The notes under the pieces are model-generated. The model was not told the origin of the DNA. It saw only the letters and a list, made by a program, of their open reading frames with translations, and searched no databases. A DNA stretch of 64,000 nt from Bettongia penicillata ogilbyi (taxonomy: Eukaryota > Chordata > Mammalia > Diprotodontia > Potoroidae). The DNA lies in the NCBI GenBank assembly GCA_023548195.1, contig JAJHZJ010000601.1, positions 186,001 through 250,000 on the forward strand, in the 5' to 3' direction. The position numbers and the translations under genes are program-made. The stretch's first letter is position 1. Each line of letters starts with the position of its first letter. Below are positions 23,436 to 34,004 of this stretch, piece by piece.

Positions 23436-23779
23436 GCAGGAAAATCCATTTACTGAATACCATCATCATTATCATTATCATCATTATTAAATATCAACAC
23501 CAATAATCATCCACATTATGTTTATGCTCATCCTCAAATACACATCTCCCTGACAATTACTCCTATGTTCATCCAATTGAAAGGGCATTGTGGTACATAC
23601 ATGGAAATATCAGACTCAGTGTCATAGCATATTTAAGGTATTTATTAAAGTCATAGTGAAATGTATGGGAAGTAAATATGTGACTGCTGGGCAATGGTGG
23701 AATCTGGAATCAAAGAGAAATCAAAGGTGTACATAGACTTGGAAGTCTACATTAAGGTAATAAAAGATTGATAAACATT

Positions 23780-24220
23780 GATTAAGCATCTACTATGTAC
23801 CAGACACTGTGCTAAATGGTGGGAACACACAATAAAAAGAAAGGGAAGACAGAATGTCTGTGCTAAACGACGTTACAATCTGCTGATGAAGGCCACCTCT
23901 AAGCAAATATATTCAAAGAAAGCTATATACAGAATAAAGAGGAAATTATTATTATAGGGAAATATAGGTGAAATTAAGGTGTTTAGGAAGATTTCCTGTG
24001 AAATGTAGGAATTCAGTTGGGACTTAAAGGAAGCCAAGGAGATTAATAGGCAAAACATTAGAGCAAGAGTGGTTCAGATATAGGGGGATGGTCAGAGAGA
24101 CTGCCAAGAACTGAGAGACGGAGTGATTTTTTTTAAACGTGGATTAGCAAGGAGGCCTGTGGCATTGGATTGAAGAGTACAGGGAAGGAGTATTGTTTAC
24201 AGAGACTTGACAGTTAGAAG
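23780..24220 (+). repeat. Long MIR-like interspersed repeat, unit 2 copy
   Basis: It begins with 'catctactatgtaccagacactgtgctaaa' in sequence and follows the copies at 2476 and 14470. It is the copy with the least microsatellite disruption. Confidence 0.65.
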
Positions 24221-24689
24221 AGAAATAGCTTGTAAAGTCTTCAAAGTTACTAGTTCCAAAATATTCTGACATAAAGGAGAACCAGTACAAGTTCAAAAAT
24301 TGGGATCACAAAGTCAATTTAATTTAAGGAAAACATAATCATTTACTTCATATAATAAACTGGGATAAACAAATGAGACACAAATAGAAGTAGAAATCAA
24401 TCCATAATTCAAAGACCTCGTGTCGTAATAGGTGGAGAAAATATATAAAAAAATATTTTAGTTCTAAGTCAAATGGAAAGGGATTGGGTTCCTTAAGGGA
24501 CAGCAACATATGATAAGGTTATTTGCATTACTGCTTCTTATGTTGAATCAGAGTTTCAAGGAAGTAGGTAGTAGATAAATTTCATTACTGTGTCAGTAGT
24601 TCTGATTGAAAACATAAAGAAGATACAGGTTACATTTCATTTTATTTTTAATTTCTCGAGTAAAAGGAACATTTCCATGACATAATATC

Positions 24690-24784
24690 ATAGAGACTTA
24701 CCAAAGTTGAACTGTTTACACTCCTACATGGAAAGACAATATTTGTAACTCTTGAAACTTTTCAGTATCTGGGTAGTTGGTGGG

Positions 24785-24823
<39 letters not shown>

Positions 24824-25676
24824 GCACACACATGCACGTACACACAGAGACAGAGAGCACAGAGTGAATTGAATAGGATGGGATCATACCTTAAAAAAAA
24901 TTAAGGTAAACCGTGAGAGAGAAATATATTGGGAGGAGAGAGGGTGAAATGGAATGGGGCAAATTATCTCTCATAGAAGAGGCAAGCAGGAAACTTTTTA
25001 GTGGAGGGGAAAAGAGGAGAGCTGAGAGAAAAACATGAAGTTACTCTCATCACATTCAACTAAAGGAAGGAATAAAATGCAGACTCTTTTTTGTATGAAA
25101 ACCAATCTTACAATACAGGAAAGTGGGGGAGAAGGGGATAAGTAGGGTAGGGGTGATGATGGAAGGGAGGGCAATGGGAGGAGGGAGCAATTTGAAGTCA
25201 ACACTCTTGGGGAAGGACAGGATCAAAAGACAGAATAGAAACAAGGGGGGGCAGGATAGGATGGAGGGAAATATAGTTAGTCTTACACAACACTATTATC
25301 GAAGTCATTTGCAAAACTAAACAGATATGGCCCATATTGAATTCCCTGCCTTCCCAAAGGGAATGGGTGGGGAGGGAGGGATGGGGAGAAGTTGCAACTC
25401 AAAGTTTTAGGAACAACTGTTGAGTATTGTTCTTGCTACTAGGAAATAAGAAATACAGGTAATGGGGAATAGAAAGTTATCTGGGCCTACAGGACAAAAG
25501 AGAAGATGGGGTCAAGGGAAGGGAGGGATGATAGAAGAGAGGGTGGATTTGTGATACGGGCAATTAGAATGCTCAGTGTATTGTGGTGGGGGATGGGACA
25601 AATGGAGAGAAAATTTGGAACCCAAAATTTTGTGAAAATGAATGTAAAAAGTTTAAAAAATAAATTTATAAAAAAG
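24690..25676 (+). mobile_element. HAL1 3'-end fragment (plus), 5'-truncated
   Basis: It contains only the HAL1 3' UTR, starting just after the ORF1 end (the 'gaactgtttac...ctacatgg' stretch). It runs through the CA microsatellite (24787-24830) and the G/A-rich blocks to the A-rich end at 25660-25676. It matches 18070-19075 closely. It is a typical 5'-truncated LINE-type insertion. Confidence 0.88.
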
Positions 25677-26029
<353 letters not shown>

Positions 26030-26648
26030 TCAGGTACTGAGAATGGACAAAATAACTAAATTTGTTCAAATCCTATAAAATCGTAATCATATGCCACAAC
26101 TTTTTCAACCATTCTTTAATTGATGGGCATACTTACAATTTCCAGTCTTTTGCCAGAACAAAGAGAGCTGCTATAAACATATTTTAAAGAACATGTAGGT
26201 TCTCAGCCATTTCCCTTAATCATCTTTGCAAATAGAACAATTACTGGTATAACAGGGTCAAAAGGTATTGGTGGTAACTATTTGGGCCTAATTCCAGATT
26301 TCTCTTCAAAATGGTTGGATCATATTACAATCCTATCAAGGATGAATTAGTGTCCTGCCTTTTTCACATCCTCTCCAACATTTGTCACTGTCCCCTTCGA
26401 TTGTTTTAGCTCATCTTGTAGGTATAAAACGGTATCTCAATCCGCATTTCCTAATCAATAGGGATTTGAACATTTTATATAACCAGAAACAATTTTGTTT
26501 CTTTCACCGAAAATCTGCCTGTTCATATCTTTTGACCATATACCAATTGGAGAATGACTCATATTTCTATAGATTTGACTACTTTAAAATATATTTTATA
26601 TATGAGACCTTTATCTTCGAAATTATATAAAAAATTCCCCAGTTTTCT
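26030..26648 (-). mobile_element. LINE-1 3' end (minus), left part of split element
   Basis: The complement matches the end of L1 ORF2 and the 3' UTR. Phrases such as 'ctgttcatatcttttgaccatataccaattgg' are shared with the L1 at 57121-57260. The element continues on the other side of the HAL1 at 29661. It is heavily decayed. Confidence 0.8.
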
Positions 26649-27945
26649 CTTTATCTATTTATTCATTCATTCATTTATTTATTCATTCATTCATTCATTC
26701 ATTTATCTATCTATTTAGTTATTGATTTGTTTGTTTATTTATTTATTTAGCTTTTTACATTCATTTTCACAAAATTTTGGGTTCCAAATTTTCTCCCCTT
26801 TTCTACCCTCCCCCCAACCCCAATACCCCGAGCAATCTAATTTTCCCTATCTCCAATCTGCCCTCTCTTCTGTCATTCCTCCCTTCTCTTGTCCCCATCT
26901 TCTCTTTTGTCCTGTAGGGCCAGATGACTTTCTATTCCTCATTAACTGTATGTCTTCTTTCCTAGTAGCAACAACAATACTAAACAGTTGTTTCTAAAAC
27001 TTTGAGTTCCAAATTCTCCCCATCCCTCCCTCCCCACCCATTCCCTTTGGGAAGGCAGGCAATTCAATATAGGCCCTATCTGTGTAGTTTTGCAAATGAC
27101 TTCCATGATAGTCGTGTTGTGTAAGACTAATTGAATTACCCTCCATTCTATCCTGCCCCTCATTGTTTCTATTCTGTCTTTTGATCCTGTCCCTCCCCGA
27201 GTGTTGACTTCAAATTGCTCCCTCCTCCCATTACCCTCCCTTCCATCATCCCCCCCATTACTTATGTCCTTCTCCCGCAATTTCCTGTACTGTAAGATAG
27301 GTTTTCATACCAAAATGAGTATGCATTTTATTCCTTCCTTTAGTCAAATGTGATGAGGGCAAACTTCTTGTTTTTTTTTTTTCTCAGCTCTTCTCTTTTT
27401 CCCTCCACTAAAAAGTCTCCTGCTTCTGTCTTAAATGACATATAATTTACACCATTCCATTTCACCCTCTTTCCTCCCCCTACCTTTCTCTCTCACCATT
27501 TACCTTAATTTCTTTTAAGATATAGTCCCATCCTATTCAATTCACTCTGTGCTCTCTGTCTCTGTATGTGCGTGCATGTGTGTATTTGTGTGTGCGTGCA
27601 TGCGTGTACATGTGTGTTTTTGGTCCCACCAACTACCCAGATACTGAAAAGTTTTAAGAGTTACAAATATTGTCTTTCCATGTAGGAATGTAAACAGTTC
27701 ACTTATGGTAAGTCCCTGAAGACTTCTTTTTGCTGTTTACTTTTTCATGCTTCTTCTCATTCTTGTGTTTGAAAGTCAAATTTTCTTTTCAGCTCTGGTC
27801 TTTTCATCAAGAATGCTTGAAAGTCTTCTGTTTCATTGAAAGACCATATTTTCCCCTGAAGTATTATACTCAGTTTTGCTGGGTAGGTGATTCTTGGTTT
27901 GAGTCCTAGTTCCTTTGACTTCTGGAATATCCCATTCCACATCCT

Positions 27946-28845
27946 TCAATCCCTTAATGTAGAAGCTGCTAGATCTTGAGTTATCCTGATTTTATTTCCA
28001 CAATACTGGAATTGTTTCTTTCTAGCTGCTTGCAAGATTTTCTTCTTGAGCTGGGAGTTCTGGAATTTGGCCACAATGTTCCTAGGAGTTTCTCTTTTTG
28101 GATCCCTTTCAGATGGTGATTGATGGATTCTTTCAATACTTATTTTGCCCTCTGGTTGTAGAATGTCAGGGCAATTTTCCTCGATAATTTCATGGAAGAA
28201 GATATCTAGGCTCTTTTTTTGATCATGACTTTCAGGTAGTCCCATAATTTTTAAATTGTCTCTCCTGCATCTATTTTCCAGGTCAGTTGTTTTTCCCATG
28301 AGATATTTCACATTCTCTTCCATTTTTTCATTCTTTTGATTTTGTTTGGTGATTTCTTGGTTTCTCAGAAAGTCATTAGACTCCATCTGTTCCATTCTAA
28401 TTTTGAGAGAACTATTCTCTTCAGTGAGCTTTTGAACCTCTTTTTCCATTTGACTAATTCTGCTTTTGAAAGCATTCTTCTCCTCATTGGCTTTTTGAAC
28501 CTCTTTTGCCAATTGAGTGAGCCTCTTTTTCAAGGTGTTATTTTCTTCTGCATTTGTTTGGGTCTCCTTGACCCGTTTTTCATACTTTTCTTGCATCTCT
28601 CCCATTTCTCTTTCCAGTTTTTCCTCCACCTGTCTAACTTGCTTTTCAAAATACTTTTTGAGCTCTTCCAAGGTTTGAACCCACCCGACAACCCCCTGGG
28701 ATGTCTGGGATACAGAGGCCCCGCCTTCCACGTCTTTCCCTGATGGCAAGAATATTTCCTCGTCCTCATATCCGAAAGTCGGGATCATTTGCATCTGCTC
28801 AAAAAAGCTCTCTATAGTCTTATTTTTCTTCCCTTTTCTGGGCAT
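27946..28845 (-). CDS. HAL1 ORF1p, 299 codons to an in-frame TGA
   Basis: It encodes an L1 ORF1p-like RNA-binding protein starting MPRKGKKNKTIESFFEQ. Residues about 60-155 form a coiled coil with 21-residue repeats (SQMEKEVQKLTEENSSLK). The RRM core follows at about 190-270 with RRDNLKIMGLPESHD and PRNIVAKFQNSQL. The frame stops at TGA right after AASTLRD. Beyond it the same frame stays open for 60 more codons to 27757, with the L1 C-terminal domain (PRITYPAKLSIILQG, EDFQAFLMKRPELK). It is therefore one substitution from a complete ORF1. HAL1 elements lack reverse transcriptase and depend on L1 proteins in trans. Whether it is expressed cannot be read from sequence. Confidence 0.85.
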   Translation of the reverse strand: MPRKGKKNKTIESFFEQMQMIPTFGYEDEEIFLPSGKDVEGGASVSQTSQGVVGWVQTLEELKKYFEKQVRQVEEKLEREMGEMQEKYEKRVKETQTNAEENNTLKKRLTQLAKEVQKANEEKNAFKSRISQMEKEVQKLTEENSSLKIRMEQMESNDFLRNQEITKQNQKNEKMEENVKYLMGKTTDLENRCRRDNLKIMGLPESHDQKKSLDIFFHEIIEENCPDILQPEGKISIERIHQSPSERDPKRETPRNIVAKFQNSQLKKKILQAARKKQFQYCGNKIRITQDLAASTLRD

Positions 28846-28989
28846 TTTCCCAGTCAGTTACTTGACTTCTGAGATTCCTGTCCACTCCTGCCTGGATCCG
28901 CCCAGCTAGTGCTTGGGGTCTGAGATTTAAATTGGCTTTCCGTGGTAGGCGTGGCTGCTATTCAATGTGAGTTTTAGTTCTGGTGCTGG

Positions 28990-29205
28990 GATGGGGGCAG
29001 GGCCGCCTCCCAGGCTCAGTTCCCTCAGGGGATTTATGCAGAGGTCTTCAGTGATGGAGCGGGTGTGGCAGGGCCATCTCCCAGGCTCAGTTCCCTCAGG
29101 GGATTTATGAAGAGACCTTCAGTAATGGAGCGAGTGGGGGCAGGGCCGCCTCCCAGGCTCAGCTCCTTCAGGTGGTTTATGGAGAGACTTTCAGTAATGA
29201 AGATC
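28990..29205 (-). repeat. Three-copy 71-72 bp tandem module in HAL1 5' UTR
   Basis: The segment 'cctcccaggctcag...gatttatg...gagacct(t)tcagtaatg' occurs three times in tandem, with cores starting at 29011, 29082 and 29154. Other HAL1 copies here have one copy (389-460 and 17140-17220). Tandem 5' monomers can act as promoters in some L1 families; that role is inference here. Confidence 0.9.
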
Positions 29206-29664
29206 CTGCCTGCTCGGCGAGTCCCCAGGGCCGCTGCTGCTGCCTCTGCCTCCACTGCTTCCCACCCCTGTCTCTGCCGCTTCCTCCCGAGGGGGCACGA
29301 GTCACGGAGACACCCTGCTCCTCTCTCAGCCAGCCCAGACGTGTCTCTCTCTGACCTGTAGCGTCTGTGGGCGGAGGGACCTTCCCGGCCACCGGAGGTT
29401 CCATCCCTGAAGCCTGCTAGGATCTGCTCCTCTTGGCCGTGTGACCAGGGCAGGGCGGGGCTGGACTCTGCTTTCCGGGGCACGACGGACCCTGGCAATG
29501 GCTCTCCGGGGCTCTCTGGAATGGAAATCTCTTCCACTGTGTTTCTCCACACCCTGTAGTGATCCATAATTTGTGGGGAGCTGTTCTTACATTAAATGCA
29601 TGGGCTGTGGGTTCGGAGCTCGCATACGTCTTTCTACTCTGCCATCTTGACTCGCTCCCCCCCC

Positions 29665-30250
29665 AGTTTTCTGCTTTGCTTGTAATCATGACTATATTTA
29701 TTTTACTTGAAAAATTTAAAAAACAGTAAAACAATTGAAATTATCCATTTTGCACCTAACCTTTATCTTTATTTATTGTTTATTTATGAAATGGATAAGT
29801 AATATGTTCCATGTTCTAATTTTCTTGTAAAATCTCGTTATATTTAGGTCATGTATCCATATTGACCACACCTTGATACATGGTGTCAGATATTGGTCCA
29901 TACTCAGTTTCTGTCATACTGCTTTCTAATTTTTCCAACAATTAATTTTTTAAACACGTAATAAATTCTTATCCCAAAATGTGAAGTCTTTATACTTGTC
30001 AAATACAAGATTATTATGTTTGTTAGCTGCTGCAAATTCTATGTCTCTTCTCTCCCATTGATCTACCTTTCTATTCATTGGCCAGTACTAGTTTTGATAA
30101 TTATGGCCTTTTAATACTGTTTAAGATCTAATATTGTTAAATCTTCCTCCTTTACACTTTTTTCGTTGCTTCCTTTGATATTCTTGAGTTTTTATTTTTT
30201 TTGAAATGTATTTTTTTTCTAATTCAATAAATGAGGTTTTTGTTTTTTTC
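29665..30250 (-). mobile_element. LINE-1 ORF2 3' region (minus), right part of split element
   Basis: The complement continues the L1 sequence interrupted at 26648. It corresponds to the C-terminal part of ORF2, with 'tttgataattatggccttttaata' matching the L1 at about 57765-57790 in degenerate form. Many stops. The element is 5'-truncated near 30250. Confidence 0.7.
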
Positions 30251-30598
30251 GTTTTTGTTTTAACATTTTAATGGGGGTTTGCTTCTTGGAATGATTACAG
30301 CAAGAAGTAGTCTACAATGTAACAGAGTCTTAGGGTTTACTGGCACTGCCAGGGCTCTTCTGGTTAAATTAAAATTGTTGGAAAATAATTATCTATGGGT
30401 GCTCATAACGAGAAGTGTTGGCACATTCTTGACAGAGATTAATTTCACACTGGAATGAATCATGAGGTATTGGATTTGATAGTTTCCTGTTCAACAAAAC
30501 CAATAAAATATTATATGGTGAAGAACACCTTTCAAGAAAAGATCTGGGAGCCCTGCAAAGTTATTTGGCAGAAATTAGTGGCATATTTATACATCACA
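30251..30598 (+). repeat. Unit 2 segment preceding SINE
   Basis: 30430-30598 aligns with 4244-4420 (unit 0) and 16515-16690 (unit 1), including 'ggcagaaattag'. 30251-30430 begins with T-rich sequence and is otherwise unrecognised. No coding signal. Confidence 0.6.
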
Positions 30599-30728
30599 CT
30601 GGGGCAGCAAGGTGGCAACATATATAGAGCACCAGCCCTAGAATCAAAGAGTTCAAATCAAGCCTCAGGTACAAACTCTGTCACTACAGGGCCAGTTACC
30701 CTGCCTTCATTTCCTTATGTGAAAATGA
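30599..30728 (+). repeat. Marsupial SINE (plus), unit 2 copy, interrupted by HAL1
   Basis: The head 'ggggcagcaaggtggcaa...tagagcaccagccctagaatc' and the core are present, ending at 'cctttatgtgaaaatgaag' type sequence, where a HAL1 5' end begins. It is the paralogue of 4424-4680 and 48815-49095. Confidence 0.8.
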
Positions 30729-30734
30729 AGAGGC

Positions 30735-31711
30735 AGACAGAGCCAAGATGGCAAAGTAGAAAGAAGTACATGCTCTAGCTCTTACCCCACAGCCCATAAA
30801 ATAACTGTAAAGAAAAATGCTCAACAAATTCTAGAGCAGAGAAACCACAGAGCAATGAAGTCGAGGAGATTTCCAGCCCAGGGTAAGCTGGAAGATTGAG
30901 GGGAAAGGTCTTTTGCACCACAAACAGAGTGGTGCCCAGCCTGGCCTTGGCTATATGGCGCTGGGTGAAGCAGGACTGGAGCAGGGTTTGGGATGAAATT
31001 CCCACCACCATCAGTGGTTTGCAGATCACTTAACTCACGGGCAACAAAAGTAAGTGAAAGGACTTTCTCAACCAGAATGAGAGGGAGCAGGGTCCTTCCC
31101 TAGCCCCGCCAACAGGTGGTGGTGGCAGCAGCAGCAGGAGGCAGGCTGCTACTCTGGCTTGTGCAGCAGCCTGGGTCCATTTTTGGAGCAGCTCAGTTTA
31201 AAGCATCTGGGGAAATTGAGCAGCTGATCTCAATCTCAGCTACGAACTAGGCCAGGGAGTAAATTCCACTCCCTTGATTGTGCCACTTTGGAAGAACTTA
31301 GATCTTATAGGTTCCAAAAGTATACATTATTCTTGAAAAAGAACCCAAAAGTTAAGTAACTGGTTGGGAAAATGGCCAAAACAGGGGGAAAAATAAGACT
31401 ACATAAAGTTACTTTCTTAGTGAACAGGTATTCTTTCCCATCCTTTAGGTTGAGGAAGAACAAAGTTCACGGTCAGGGGAAGATATAAAAGTCAAGGCTT
31501 CTGCATCCAAAACCTCCAGATTAAATATGCAATGTTCCAACGGCAGGAAAGAGCTCAAAAAGAATTTTGAAAATCAAGTAAGAGAGGTGGAGGAAAAATT
31601 AGGAAGAGAAATGAGAGTGATGCAAGAAAATCATGAAAACTGAGTCAACAACTTGTTAAAGGAGACCTCAAAAAATACTGAAGAAAATAACACCTTCAAA
31701 AATAGACTAAC
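30735..31711 (+). mobile_element. HAL1 5' half (plus), left part of split element
   Basis: The 5' UTR starts with 'cagagccaagatggcaaagtag' and the ORF1 ATG is at 31371 (MAKTGGKI...). ORF1 N-terminal and coiled-coil sequence continues, with stops, to 31711 at ...NTFKNRLT. The same reading resumes at 35885 with KNRLTQLAKEVQKANE. The two halves are one element split by a 4.17-kb insertion bounded by 14-nt identical repeats at 31698-31711 and 35885-35898. Confidence 0.85.
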
Positions 31712-33646
31712 CTCGGGGACAGAGCCAAGATGGTGGAGTGAGAGCAATGACTCACCTAAGCTCTCGGACAAACTCCTTCTTATACCTCTGAAAGGTGAAT
31801 CTGACCAAATTTTGGAGTTCCAGAATCCAGTGGGAGACAGAATGTAGCAGATTCAAAACCCAGGACAGACTGGAAGGTCCATGGGAAGGAACTGCTCCCC
31901 AGAAGTGAGCCCACAGCACACAGCTCAGTGCATCCAGCGCAGAAGAGCAGAAGGGCCCGGGGAAATCTGAGACAGCAGCAGGTGAAACTGGCAGAGTGGC
32001 AGTCGAGGGCGGGAGACCAGCATAGCCAAAGGACTGGTGTCCACTGAGCGCCAGACATCACCACAGCAGCTCCTACAGATTAAACATCAGTAAGCCACCT
32101 ACTTGAACTTCTGGGAGCCAGGATGGTGGAGTGATCAGTAAATGCTCTCTCCTCCCATCTTGATGACTGTGAAAGAACGAGAAAATATTTCCCCAGAAAA
32201 GTCCTGGATCAGTGGCAACAGCAGAGGCAGCAAAAAGTCTCATAACACTTGAGGCTAGGAAAATAGCTAAGGGGGATTCCTCCTACTGTGGTGGAGGCAA
32301 ACCAGAAGCACAGAGAACCCAGGGCAGAGGAAACTTGCACTAGGACTCAGGCAAGCCTCAATGCCAGGAGAGGAGCCCTAGGAGGGTTGGGAACTCGCAC
32401 TAGCATCTAGGCGTGTCTCAGCACTCCAGGGAAGACAATAGGGTAACTTGGATCACCATTCTCTGAGTTTGCCTTTGCCTCAGTTCAGCTGAGGAGATCT
32501 CCTGTGATCAGACCACCCCTCCCCTACACTTAACAAGCTAACAGCACAGCTGAAAGGGGAAACACAAAACAAAAACCTGCTCTTAGCTTTTTCACACAAG
32601 TCAACTCAACACCAAGTTCTGAAGCTTCTAACTGAAAGAACCAGAAACCACAACACACAAATGCCATCATGAACAAAAAAAAGCAAAATAAGCATGAAAA
32701 AAACCATAGCATCTTTCTATGGGGATAAGGACCAAAACACAAATGCCAAAGAGGTATTTTGGAGGTATTTGTACTGAGACTGTACCTCCATCTGAAACTT
32801 CAAAAGGGACTATGAACTGCTCTCATGCCCAAACAGCTCTCCTGGAACAGCTGAAGAAGGAAATAGAGGAAAAGCTGGCCAATGATTTTAAAATTATAAA
32901 ACAAAGAATTCACTGATGAGAACATCTCTTTGAAAAGGAAAACTGAACAAGTGGAGAAGGAAGTACAAAAATTATATGGAGAAAATAGCTCCCTAAAAGA
33001 AACAGTTGGCTAAATGGAAAAGGAAGCACAAAACCTAACTGGGAAAATTGGACAAATGGAAAAAGAAGTACAAGAATTAACATGAGAAAATAACTCCTTG
33101 AAAGGAAAAATTGGACAGATGGAAAAGGAGATGCAAAAGTTTACTGAAGAAAACAATTTGATAAAGATTAGAATTGGGTAAGTAGAAACTAATGACCCAA
33201 TGAGAGAGCAAGAATCAGTCAAACAAAATCTAAAGAATAAAAAGACAGAAGAAAAATTGGAAAAACAACTGACCTGGAAAATATATCCAGGAGAGAAAAT
33301 TTAAGAATTATTGGCCTGCCAGGAAGCCATGATGAAAAAAAGTCTGGAAAATATCTTTCAGGAAATTATCAAGAAAAACTGCCCAGAAGTGCTAGATCCA
33401 GAGGGTAAAATAGTCATCGAAAAAATCCACCGTTCACTTCCCAAAAGGGATCCCAAACTCAAAACCCCAAGAAATATCATTGCCAAATTCCACAACCTTT
33501 TCAAGTGCAGGACAAAATACTACACGCAACGAGAAAGAAACCATTCAAAGATCGAGGAGCTACCGACAGAATCACACAGGACCTTGCAGTTTCTGCATTA
33601 AAACGTCGAAGGAATTTGAGTACAACCAAGGATCAACTTCTGGGCC
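31712..33646 (+). mobile_element. LINE-1 5' UTR plus ORF1 (plus), insertion inside HAL1
   Basis: The 5' end 'gggacagagccaagatggtggagtg' is followed by a two-module 5' UTR. The second module begins near 32106 with 'gggagccaggatggtggagtg'. A decayed ORF1 runs from ATG 32668 to about 33645. ORF1 shows 21-residue coiled-coil repeats (32942-33172) and an RRM part open at 33311-33600 (PRNIIAKFHN). It ends abruptly where a minus-strand LTR begins at 33647. No ORF2 follows. The layout of the 5' UTR matches the L1 at 61437-62392. Confidence 0.82.
32668..33645 (+). pseudogene. LINE-1 ORF1p remnant
   Basis: It starts MNKKKQNKHEKNHS and has many stops. The coiled coil contains repeated IGQMEKEVQEL / IGQMEKEMQKF units. 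The RRM is recognisable (LENIFQEIIKKNCPEVLDPEGK). At the codon where HAL1 copies have TGA, this copy reads CGA (about 33607, in ...ALKRRRN). It also has an internal deletion in the C-terminal domain before the LTR junction. Confidence 0.8.
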
Positions 33647-34004
33647 TGATGTCTCAGGCCCACAGGCTTATCTGACCAGCAGACGCCTGCAGGCCTTGGT
33701 GAAGTGTAGCTGTAAGCAATGACTGAGGCGGGAGACAAGATAGTAAGAACCCCATTTATTCAAGCAGTGAGTGGTGCTTTTATCTCTTTTCTGACACCAG
33801 TGCCCCAAGTGAACCTATCAGCAATTAGTTTGCCCTTATAAAGAAGTAATTTACCTTAAACCATGACTGCCCAGGGTGGACACGTAGCCCCAAGAAAGAA
33901 AAACAATTTTGGCTTCTTTGTTCTCTGAAAATCCCGGGATTTTCCCTTGAGCAAAACAGGGGTGGAACCCTTCCTCCCAGCGCCATCTTGTTCATGCCTT
34001 ACCA
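33647..34004 (-). mobile_element. Endogenous retrovirus LTR (minus), 3' LTR candidate
   Basis: On the minus strand the segment begins TGGTAAGGC at 34004 and ends ACATCA at 33647, about 358 bp. A TATA-like GATAAAAG lies near 33773-33780 and AATAAA near 33757-33762, with a C/T-rich U5 after it. Immediately upstream (34005-34018) the minus strand is purine-rich (AAACAGAGGGGAGAC), as expected for a polypurine tract before a 3' LTR. Hence retroviral internal sequence would lie at higher coordinates. Family not identified. Confidence 0.6.

Larger units (their letters stand above)
22200..24690 (+). repeat. Segmental-duplication unit 2: MIR block
   Basis: Non-coding and aligned with unit 0 (953-2930) and unit 1. 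It contains the minus MIR (23148-23435) with TG/TA microsatellites at 23195-23290, a decayed TCA tract (23461-23490) and the long MIR-like repeat (23780-24220). The remainder, 24220-24690, is AT-rich and unrecognised apart from partial similarity to unit 1 near 15000-15170. Confidence 0.7.
26649..29664 (-). mobile_element. HAL1 element (minus), full length, nested in L1
   Basis: This is the best preserved HAL1 in the window. In order along the minus strand: 5' end near 29660 (GAGTCAAGATGGCAGAGTAG type), a 5' UTR of about 0.8 kb with a three-copy 71-bp tandem module, ORF1 at 28845-27757 interrupted by one TGA, a 3' UTR of about 1 kb with a TG/CA microsatellite (27560-27620 on plus), and an AATA/GAAT-rich simple tail at 26649-26745. 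There is no ORF2. Flanks ccccagttttct at 26637-26648 and 29661-29672 are a candidate target-site duplication, although the C run is also part of the element edge. Confidence 0.9.

Noticed and set aside
27943..27945. The in-frame TGA in HAL1 ORF1 as selenocysteine or programmed readthrough
   Set aside because: The same codon is CAA or CGA in other copies and fits CpG decay. No SECIS-like element or readthrough context was seen.
29034..29567. A 177-codon minus frame and opposing plus frames upstream of HAL1 ORF1
   Set aside because: They lie in the GC-rich HAL1 5' UTR, including its tandem module, and are not conserved as frames in the copies at 1-905 and 16699-17235.
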